Shown: piece by piece, positions 8,285 to 14,268 of the stretch
Layout: every line of letters starts with the position of its first letter
How positions within the stretch are numbered: position 1 is the stretch's first letter
Source of the DNA: an uncultured Prevotella sp.
Lineage (GTDB): Bacteria; Bacteroidota; Bacteroidia; Bacteroidales; Bacteroidaceae
Length of the DNA stretch: 44,261 nucleotides
Direction of reading: 5' to 3'
Assembly: GCA_900319905.1 (NCBI GenBank)
Contig: ONQB01000026.1
Coordinates: forward strand, 1-44,261
Program-made: the position numbers and the translations under genes
Notes under the pieces: model-generated
Told to the model about the DNA's origin: nothing
Seen by the model: only the letters and a program-made list of their open reading frames with translations
Database searches by the model: none

Positions 8285-8959
8285 TCAGCGTTCCATGAGC
8301 CACGCAAGCACATAGTGATCGTTTTTTTCATAGTTCACCATCAAGGTATCATTCTTTTTGAGGTCATCCACCCACACAATGCCCTCAGGGGCACATGCCG
8401 CCGACTTTTCTGCGGGATTTTCGGTCATTTCTGATAAGGATTTAGCAGATGACGGCAGAGAACTTTCCGTCAAGGGCACTTCAGAAAAGCGCACTCTCAT
8501 CTCGAAGTACTGCAAATCCTCAGGCGATCTCAGCTTATACACCGCTTCCTTGGCACACCAGTCAATCAGACGCCGGTCGAGGCTGCTATCGTCCTCATCG
8601 GGCCGCATGAAGCGTTCCACTATTTTGTTAACTCTATCGGACTGGTACTCGATGTCCACGCCCACATCTCTGTCATCCGAAAGCATCATGGCGGCCCATC
8701 CGCGAGTGTGACTGATACTCACCTTGTAGCCCTCGATGAAGGGACGACCAGATGCCTCGTGCTGAATAAGCAGGTCGCGGCGGCCAGTCAGGGCATGAAG
8801 CATCTCATAGGCTACGAGCCTTTCCTTACGGCGATGCTCGGAACGGATGTCCGACAAATCGAGTATTGGCGGACAAACCATGTCCTCAACGCGTTCAGTC
8901 ATCTGCCACAAGGCCAGACGGACATGACTACTCAGCTGGTTTATCCTTATCAGTGTCAT
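8285..8959 (-). CDS. 4'-phosphopantetheinyl transferase superfamily protein
   Basis: The enzyme attaches the phosphopantetheine arm of coenzyme A to a conserved serine of carrier proteins. From ATG 8959 it has 224 residues, the size of Sfp/Gsp-type enzymes. The two signature blocks are present: VGVDIEY with Mg-binding Asp102 and Glu104, and WCAKEAVYK near 134-142. The conserved SHT block precedes them. The ATG at 8959 overlaps the end of gldE by 32 bp. A TTG at 8983 would lengthen it by 8 residues without support. Translational coupling to gldE is likely. Residues of about 160-195 (TESSLPSSAKSL region) are low-complexity and probably a loop. Which carrier it serves (fatty acid or secondary metabolite) cannot be told; no polyketide or peptide synthetase genes are nearby. 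Confidence 0.88.
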   Translation of the reverse strand: MTLIRINQLSSHVRLALWQMTERVEDMVCPPILDLSDIRSEHRRKERLVAYEMLHALTGRRDLLIQHEASGRPFIEGYKVSISHTRGWAAMMLSDDRDVGVDIEYQSDRVNKIVERFMRPDEDDSSLDRRLIDWCAKEAVYKLRSPEDLQYFEMRVRFSEVPLTESSLPSSAKSLSEMTENPAEKSAACAPEGIVWVDDLKKNDTLMVNYEKNDHYVLAWLMER

Positions 8960-10280
8960 TGGCAGGTGTGTCGTGAATAACAATTTTCACTTTACTAATA
9001 CGGCGCTCCTCTACTTCCATCACCTCAAAGGTATATTGCTTATAATCAATCTTTTCATGGAGACTGAGGAAGTCGCCCTTTAGTTCGAGCAGCAAGCCTG
9101 CCAAAGAGTCAGCATCGCCTTCCACGTCATCGAACTCATCGTCATCAACATTGAGAATCTTACAGACATCGCTCAGCAGCGTCTTGCCCTCAAAGATATA
9201 AGTATTGCTATTGACCTTGGTATACGTCTTCTCTTCCTCGTCGTATTCGTCATTGATCTCGCCTACGATCTCTTCGAGGATGTCCTCAAGTGTGACAAGG
9301 CCACTTGTTCCGCCAAACTCATCGACGACAATGGCAATGTGAACCTTGTTCTCTTGGAACTCACGGAGCAGTTCGTCAATTTTCTTCGTCTCCGGCACAA
9401 AATAAGGTGGGCGTATCAGACTCTGCCAACGGAAGTTTTCCTGCTTGGAGAGATAAGGAAGCAAATCCTTGATATAGAGCACGCCACGAATGTTATCTTC
9501 ATTATCCTGATAGACCGGAATGCGGCTGAAGTTGTTGTCGACAATAAACTGCAGCACTTCCTTGAAGGAACTGCGTATGTCAATATCTTCAATGTCCTGT
9601 CGGGTGGTCATAATCTCCTTTGCCGTCTCATCGCCAAAGCGTATGATACCCTGCAGCATGCTCTGCTCGTCTTTGATATCCTCCTTATTCGTCAGTTCCA
9701 ACGCCTGCTCGAGGTCGTCGACGCTCAGTTGCCTATTCTCCTTCGGCACAGCCTTCTCGGCAATGATGCCACTCTTGATGAGCAACGTGGACAACGGCCA
9801 GAAGAACTTGCGCAGCAACATGATGCCACCCGCTGCCTTGCGACAAAACTTCAGAGCAATCTGCCGGCTGTACACCTTTGGCATGATTTCGCCAAAAAGC
9901 AACAAGAGGAAAGTGAGCAGCACCGTGATGACCAAAAATTCAAGCCATTCTACCTTGAACTCGATGATCGAGCCAAAGATATAATTGCACAGCATGATAA
10001 TGGTCACATTGACGAAGTTATTGGTAATCAATATAGTTGCCAATGTGCGCTCATTGTCTTCTCGAAGCAATTCTATTTGTGCGTCGACCGCATTCTTGTC
10101 CGGGTCCAGGTCATCGATGTCCTGTGGTGACAGGCTGAAGAAGGCTATCTCGGAGCCACTTGCAAACCCTGATGCCATTAGCAAAAATGCAGTCATGACG
10201 ACTGCAATAATCACCCCCATCGTGATTGGATGAAACACGACGAGATTACTAACCTGTATGAGAAGAAGAGATATACTCAA
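8928..10280 (-). CDS. gldE: GldE-like CorC/HlyC family membrane protein with CBS pair
   Basis: The protein has an N-terminal CNNM/DUF21-type membrane domain (first about 165 residues, with SGFASGSEIAFFSL and LLFGEIMPKVYS), then a CBS pair (about 225-345, with NNFSRIPVYQ and DEFGGTSGLVTLEDILEEIVGEI split across the second CBS), and a C-terminal CorC_HlyC transporter-associated domain. Related proteins handle Mg or Co export. In flavobacteria GldE is linked to gliding and GldD. The gene lies directly after ssb, the usual Bacteroidota order. I chose the TTG at 10280, 10 nt after the ssb stop, because family members have a short hydrophobic lead before the first membrane helix. The ATG at 10220 is the alternative, and a TTG at 10328 inside ssb is less likely. 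Confidence 0.85.
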   Translation of the reverse strand: MSISLLLIQVSNLVVFHPITMGVIIAVVMTAFLLMASGFASGSEIAFFSLSPQDIDDLDPDKNAVDAQIELLREDNERTLATILITNNFVNVTIIMLCNYIFGSIIEFKVEWLEFLVITVLLTFLLLLFGEIMPKVYSRQIALKFCRKAAGGIMLLRKFFWPLSTLLIKSGIIAEKAVPKENRQLSVDDLEQALELTNKEDIKDEQSMLQGIIRFGDETAKEIMTTRQDIEDIDIRSSFKEVLQFIVDNNFSRIPVYQDNEDNIRGVLYIKDLLPYLSKQENFRWQSLIRPPYFVPETKKIDELLREFQENKVHIAIVVDEFGGTSGLVTLEDILEEIVGEINDEYDEEEKTYTKVNSNTYIFEGKTLLSDVCKILNVDDDEFDDVEGDADSLAGLLLELKGDFLSLHEKIDYKQYTFEVMEVEERRISKVKIVIHDTPANDTDKDKPAE

Positions 10281-10290
10281 AATAATACGT

Positions 10291-10626
10291 TCATTGTTGT
10301 TTTGGCGTGAGCAGCTCCATGTTCTCAACCATTATCTCCGCCACATCATGATGCTGTCCAAACTTGTCATCGTAACCGCCATAGCGTATACGACCTTCGA
10401 CATACAACTTGTCACCCATGTGGACATAAGCCTCCACAAACTTAGCCAGTTGCTTATAGAAAACCAAATGATGCCAGTCGGTATGGTCGGGTACCTTTGT
10501 GCCATCCTTGGCCGTATAGCCACGTTCTTTCGTAGCCAGCGTGAGGGTAGCCATCGCCTGATCAACGTCGTAATACCTCACATCGGGTTCCTTCGTGACG
10601 TTACCAATAAGCATTACCTTATTCAT
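10291..10626 (-). CDS. ssb: Single-stranded DNA-binding protein
   Basis: The 111-residue protein has the OB-fold features of bacterial SSB: MNKVMLIGNV at the start, LATKERGY, the DWHHLVFYKQLAKFVEAYVHMGDKLY block and VEGRI. It coats single-stranded DNA during replication and repair. The start is ATG 10626; a TTG two codons earlier is not needed. The C-terminus ends ENMELLTPKQQ and lacks the acidic DDDIPF-type tip that most SSBs use to bind partner proteins, so it is either a short paralogue or a lineage that lost the tip. It is followed by gldE with a 10-nt gap and preceded by a conserved hypothetical gene 49 nt upstream. Confidence 0.92.
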   Translation of the reverse strand: MNKVMLIGNVTKEPDVRYYDVDQAMATLTLATKERGYTAKDGTKVPDHTDWHHLVFYKQLAKFVEAYVHMGDKLYVEGRIRYGGYDDKFGQHHDVAEIMVENMELLTPKQQ

Positions 10627-10675
10627 GACCAACTATTTAAAGAGGAAGAGGAGGATAGAGCACCCACTGAAACAG

Positions 10676-11221
10676 TTACTTCCACATGCCCAGATAATGG
10701 AACTGGAAGTTCTTTCCCTTAGCAGAGGGGAACTGACTGCGATAGTCGACACGCTCACGCAGATAATCCACGATGCGGTTGTAGCAGTCGATGCCCGAAT
10801 TGGCCTTGCAGTCGGCCACAAAGGTCGTGTCACGATATTCGTGCTTACCAGTAGAAGGAACGAGCACCACACGCTTGAAGTTCACTTCACCCTCATACCA
10901 TCCAGGATGATTCTCATTGAGACGCGCTACGACGCTGTCACCCTCATAGCGACCGTCTTCTTTCTTGCCACCCTGACGCACACCTTTCTTTGCCTTGAAA
11001 TCGGCCATATTGGCGGCAATGGTCTTGATAACTATGAAGTAAACGTGGGAACGCACCTTGTAGCGCTTAGGAAACATCACATCGCTTCCGGCATATTCTC
11101 TCAAGTCAGCCTCAAGCTCAGGCGTCACATTGATCTCAGGTATAGAGCGCAAGAAACCAATCGCCTCCTCTACAGAAGAGACAAACGTTTCATTATTAAA
11201 ATAACGGATATATAAATTCAT
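10676..11221 (-). CDS. Conserved Bacteroidota hypothetical protein
   Basis: The 181-residue product is soluble, with no signal peptide or membrane segment, and I do not recognise a named family. It contains an acidic N-terminal part with EAIGFLRSIPEINVTPELEADLREY, a basic middle (KAKKGVRQGGKK) and a C-terminal part with YRDTTFVADCKA, YNRIVDYLRERVDYRSQFPSAKG. Similar proteins are common upstream of ssb in Bacteroides and Prevotella (recalled, not searched). ATG 11221 is 27 nt downstream of the last tRNA-Gly, and no clear promoter lies in that gap, so it may be read from the tRNA operon. Proximity to ssb hints at DNA metabolism but proves nothing. Confidence 0.75.
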   Translation of the reverse strand: MNLYIRYFNNETFVSSVEEAIGFLRSIPEINVTPELEADLREYAGSDVMFPKRYKVRSHVYFIVIKTIAANMADFKAKKGVRQGGKKEDGRYEGDSVVARLNENHPGWYEGEVNFKRVVLVPSTGKHEYRDTTFVADCKANSGIDCYNRIVDYLRERVDYRSQFPSAKGKNFQFHYLGMWK

Positions 11222-11248
11222 GGATTACAAATTGGCTTTAGAAAAAAG

Positions 11249-11321
11249 AGCGGCAAACGGGACTCGGACCCGCGACCTCGACCTTGGCAAGGTCGCGCTC
11301 TACCAACTGAGCTATTGCCGC
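11249..11321 (-). tRNA. tRNA-Gly(GCC), copy 2
   Basis: 73 nt with a 7-bp acceptor stem GCGGCAA/TTGCCGC, the D-arm AGCTCAGTTGGTAGAGC, a GCC anticodon in the loop flanked by GACCTT and AAGGTC, and the T-loop GTCCGAGTC. No CCA is encoded. The mature region is identical to the copy at 11578-11650. It is followed by CTTTTTTC on the minus strand, a possible terminator tail. Confidence 0.95.
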
Positions 11322-11342
11322 GTAAAAAATAAAATAAACAAG

Positions 11343-11426
11343 TGAAGAGGAGGAGACTCGAACTCCCACGACACAATTGTCACTACCCCCTCAAAGTAGC
11401 GCGTCTACCAATTCCGCCACCCCTCC
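11343..11426 (-). tRNA. tRNA-Leu(GAG)
   Basis: 84 nt, class II with a long variable arm. The 5' end is GGAGGGGTGGCGG, with the D-loop AATTGGTAGACGC. The anticodon stem CTACT/GGTAG closes the loop TTGAGGG, giving anticodon GAG for CUC/CUU codons. The T-arm GGGAG-TTCGAGT-CTCCT and the acceptor 3' strand CCTCTTC fit. No CCA is encoded. Confidence 0.93.
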
Positions 11427-11452
11427 AACATGTTATGTTTCTGAATAAAAAG

Positions 11453-11534
11453 TGCCCAGAACAGGACTCGAACCTGCACGTCGTGAAACACACGCACCTG
11501 AAACGTGCGCGTCTACCAATTCCGCCACCTGGGC
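11453..11534 (-). tRNA. tRNA-Leu(CAG)
   Basis: 82 nt, class II. The acceptor GCCCAGG pairs with TCTGGGC (one G-T). The D-arm is like that of the neighbouring tRNA-Leu. The stem CACGT/GCGTG closes the loop TTCAGGT, giving anticodon CAG for CUG codons. No CCA is encoded. Confidence 0.93.
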
Positions 11535-11577
11535 CTTTTTCTACAAGACTTGCGCCTTGGTTGTTATTCAGAAAATG

Positions 11578-11650
11578 AGCGGCAAACGGGACTCGGACCC
11601 GCGACCTCGACCTTGGCAAGGTCGCGCTCTACCAACTGAGCTATTGCCGC
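11578..11650 (-). tRNA. tRNA-Gly(GCC), copy 1
   Basis: This is identical to the copy at 11249-11321 over the whole mature sequence. It is the first gene of the cluster in the direction of transcription and lies about 40 nt downstream of a strong promoter (11691-11721). Confidence 0.95.
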
Positions 11651-11690
11651 GTGAATTCCTTTGTAGGAAGCATTCCGCTGAATGCGAGTG

Positions 11691-11721
11691 CAAAGGTAGC
11701 TACTTTTTTTGAACCCACAAA
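11691..11721 (-). promoter_or_regulatory. Promoter of the tRNA operon
   Basis: On the minus strand TTTG (11721 to 11718), 19 nt, then TACCTTTG (11698 to 11691) is a consensus-like promoter. It should drive Gly-Leu-Leu-Gly and perhaps the genes beyond. Confidence 0.8.
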
Positions 11722-11822
11722 CTTTTTGGGAGTTTTTTTTCAAAAATATTGAATTTTTCTTTTGTCACCTTATTATATAATAGGCGACCAACCCTCTCTT
11801 TTTCGGGCGGTCGACATTTTTA

Positions 11823-12980
11823 TTAATCCATGCGGTCGCGGTAATCCTCATAAGAATATTCACGCAGCACCTCAAGTTCGCCGTCGGCATGAGCCAAAAG
11901 AATGGCCGGATGACCAATACCATTGAACATGGTGGTCTTCACCGTGGTGTAGTGCAGCATATCCTCGAAGATGACATTTTCTCCCACTTCCAGTTCATGG
12001 TCGAAGCGCCAGTAGCCTATGAAGTCACCGCTCAGACAGGAGTTGCCACCCAGCCGATAGGTATGTTCACCCTCAGGGCTGTCTACTGTCTCGGCAAAAC
12101 GCACTGCCGGCTTGTATGGCATCTCCAGGCAGTCAGGCATGTGGCAGGTGAAGCTCACATTGAGGATAGCCGTACGTATGCCCTTGTCCTCTACGACGTC
12201 AACGACCTGACTCACCAACGGTCCCGTCTGCCAGCCAAAGGCACTGCCGGGTTCCAGGATAACCTTCAGCCACGGATAACGCTGACGGAAGTCCCTGAGC
12301 ACTCTGATGAGCAGATTGACATCATAATCTTTCCGCGTCATGAGATGACCACCGCCGAAATTGATCCATTTGAGTTGGGGAAACCATTTGGCGAACTTCT
12401 CCTCTATGTGTGCCAACGTACGCTGGAACACATCTGCCCCACTCTCGCACAGACAATGGCAATGGAAGCCGTCAAGGTAAGGCGGTAACTGCTCCGGCAG
12501 TTTGTCAACTGACACTCCAAACCGTGTGCCTGGCGCACAGGGGTTATAAAGCATCGTCTCCACCTCGCTGTATTCTGGATTGACGCGCAGGCCGAGGCTG
12601 ATGCCGGGATTGGCCTTACGGGCAGCATCGGCAAAGCGATGCATCTGTGTGAGAGAATTGAACGTCAGATGACTGGAGCATCGTGCGATGTCGTCTATCT
12701 CGTCGTCGGTATAAGCCGGCGAGAAGGTGTGGGTGGGGTGGCCAAACTCCTCGCTGCCCAGCCGCGCCTCCCACAGCGAACTGGCCGTGGTGGCAGAGAT
12801 ATACTCCCGGAAGATTGGAAATGTCTTCCACAAAGCATAAGCCTTAAAAGCAAGTATGATTTCCACATCGGCGGCTTTTGCTACCTCACTGATCGTGCGC
12901 AGATTGGCACGAAGACGTTCTTCTTCAAGCACATAAGCGGGCTTGCGAAGACCCTCGAAAGTTGTTAGATTTGTCTTCAT
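11823..12980 (-). CDS. nspC: Carboxynorspermidine decarboxylase NspC
   Basis: This PLP enzyme of the alanine-racemase fold decarboxylates carboxynorspermidine or carboxyspermidine, the last step of the alternative polyamine route used by Bacteroidota. The 385-residue product carries ILAFKAYAL with the PLP lysine near residue 46, the HCHCLCESGAD block, FGGGHLMTRKDYD, the EPGSAFGW phosphate-binding block, and GGNSCLSGDFIG, whose cysteine takes part in the partner active site. The ATG at 12980 is chosen because tandem -7 boxes lie at 12997-13004 and 13020-13027, inside or upstream of the longer frame that starts at 13022. It is divergent from prs. The carboxynorspermidine dehydrogenase gene is not in the window. 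Confidence 0.92.
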   Translation of the reverse strand: MKTNLTTFEGLRKPAYVLEEERLRANLRTISEVAKAADVEIILAFKAYALWKTFPIFREYISATTASSLWEARLGSEEFGHPTHTFSPAYTDDEIDDIARCSSHLTFNSLTQMHRFADAARKANPGISLGLRVNPEYSEVETMLYNPCAPGTRFGVSVDKLPEQLPPYLDGFHCHCLCESGADVFQRTLAHIEEKFAKWFPQLKWINFGGGHLMTRKDYDVNLLIRVLRDFRQRYPWLKVILEPGSAFGWQTGPLVSQVVDVVEDKGIRTAILNVSFTCHMPDCLEMPYKPAVRFAETVDSPEGEHTYRLGGNSCLSGDFIGYWRFDHELEVGENVIFEDMLHYTTVKTTMFNGIGHPAILLAHADGELEVLREYSYEDYRDRMD

Positions 12981-12996
12981 AAGTAATCGTATAGTG

Positions 12997-13027
12997 CAAA
13001 GATAATCAAATCTTTCGTGCAAAGTTA
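12997..13027 (-). promoter_or_regulatory. Tandem -7 boxes upstream of nspC
   Basis: On the minus strand TAACTTTG (13027 to 13020) and TATCTTTG (13004 to 12997) both match TAnnTTTG, each followed by CAC or CA, 23 bp apart. The downstream one suits the ATG at 12980. Clear -33 partners are lacking, so which one is used is open. Confidence 0.55.
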
Positions 13028-13048
13028 ATTTTTTCCTTTACAATATTG

Positions 13049-13078
13049 TTGCGGTTTGGCATTTTTTTCCTACTTTTG
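13049..13078 (+). promoter_or_regulatory. Promoter of prs
   Basis: TTG (13049-13051), 19 nt, then TACTTTTG (13071-13078). The predicted start site near 13085 leaves about 35 nt of leader before the ATG at 13120. Confidence 0.7.
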
Positions 13079-13119
13079 CACGAAAAGAACACACTTCTAT
13101 TATATAAATCACAAAAGAA

Positions 13120-14058
13120 ATGAGTGAAAATAGCTCTTTTTTGGTCTTCTCGGGTACCAACACGCGGTATCTTGCAGAGAAGATTTGTGCCAGTTTGCAT
13201 TGTCCCTTAGGCAATCTGGTGGTCACCAAGTTCTCCGATGGTGAGTTTGCCGTCTCCTACGAAGAGTCAATCCGCGGCCGTGATGTTTTCCTGGTTCAAA
13301 GCACCTTCCCCAATTCTGACAATCTGATGGAGTTGCTGTTGATGATCGATGCAGCCAAGCGCGCCTCTGCCCGTCACATCATCGCCGTCATCCCCTACTT
13401 CGGTTGGGCACGTCAGGACCGCAAGGACAAGCCCCGTGTGAGCATCGGTGCCAAGCTCGTAGCTGACCTGCTCAGCGTAGCCGGTATCGACCGTCTCATC
13501 ACCATGGATCTACATGCCGACCAGATTCAGGGATTCTTCAATGTGCCGGTCGACCACCTCTATGCCAGCAACATCCTGCTGCCATATGTTCAGAGTCTGC
13601 ATCTGAAGGACCTGGTGATCGCTTCTCCTGACGTTGGCGGTTCAAAGCGAGCCAACACCTATGCCAAGTATCTCGGCTGCCCACTGGTGCTGTGCAACAA
13701 GACACGTGCCCGCGCCAATGTGGTGGAGAGTATGCAGATCATCGGTGACGTGAAAGACAAAAATGTCATCATCGTTGACGACATGGTCGACACTGCCGGA
13801 ACCATTACCAAAGCGGCTAACATCATGATGGAGGCTGGCGCCAAGAGCGTAAGAGCCTGCGCCTCCCACTGTGTGATGAGTGGTCCCGCCTCAGAGCGCG
13901 TGCAAAACTCTTCTCTGGAGGAGATTGTGTTCACCGACTCCATCCCCTACACACAGCGTTGCTCCAAGGTGAAGCAGCTCAGTGTGGCCGACCTCTTCGC
14001 CGAGACCATTCGCCGTGTGGTTGACAACAAGAGCATTTCTTCGCAATATCTGGTGTAA
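13120..14058 (+). CDS. prs: Ribose-phosphate pyrophosphokinase
   Basis: The enzyme makes PRPP from ribose 5-phosphate and ATP for nucleotide, histidine and tryptophan synthesis in the cytosol. The 312-residue length is normal. KFSDGE and the RDVFLVQS block sit near the N-terminus, the IPYFGWARQDRK flexible loop near 91-102, DLHADQIQGFF at 130-140, and the PRPP-binding loop VDDMVDTAGT at about 219-228. ATG 13120 follows a good promoter. It is divergent from nspC and is followed by a repeat element at 14083-14241 rather than a simple terminator. The identification is firm. Confidence 0.96.
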   Translation: MSENSSFLVFSGTNTRYLAEKICASLHCPLGNLVVTKFSDGEFAVSYEESIRGRDVFLVQSTFPNSDNLMELLLMIDAAKRASARHIIAVIPYFGWARQDRKDKPRVSIGAKLVADLLSVAGIDRLITMDLHADQIQGFFNVPVDHLYASNILLPYVQSLHLKDLVIASPDVGGSKRANTYAKYLGCPLVLCNKTRARANVVESMQIIGDVKDKNVIIVDDMVDTAGTITKAANIMMEAGAKSVRACASHCVMSGPASERVQNSSLEEIVFTDSIPYTQRCSKVKQLSVADLFAETIRRVVDNKSISSQYLV

Positions 14059-14082
14059 ATCCATTTTTATACTTCTCATCAT

Positions 14083-14241
14083 AAAGGGGATGTATCAAAA
14101 TTGGAGAAGTTCAGAAGTTTGGAAGTTCAGAAGTTCAGTCAAATGCATAAGTATCTGACAATAAGGTATCATTATAGTAATGACAGAACTTCTGGACTTC
14201 TGAACTCCCGGACTTCTCCAATTTTGATACACCCTCTTTTT
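14083..14241. repeat. Long-armed inverted repeat element, copy 1
   Basis: The ends TGTATCAAAATTGGAGAAGT (14091-14110) and its exact reverse complement (about 14213-14232) bound about 140 bp. Imperfect pairing continues inward through GAAGTTCAG-like steps, and the outer AAAGGGG/CCCTCTTT bases also pair. The middle holds an asymmetric segment (TCATTACTATAATGATACC on the minus strand) also present in copy 2 (41275-41422), which gives the element a direction. It contains no ORF and could fold into a long hairpin. It lies between the convergent stops of prs and the GH2 gene and may act as a two-way terminator, a MITE or a recombination site. Confidence 0.9.
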
Positions 14242-14268
14242 GTTTATGGCCATTTGCCAAGCTGGCAA

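Noticed and set aside
9339-10130. 263-codon plus-strand ORF opposite gldE
   Set aside because: Shadow of the membrane and CBS coding region on the other strand.
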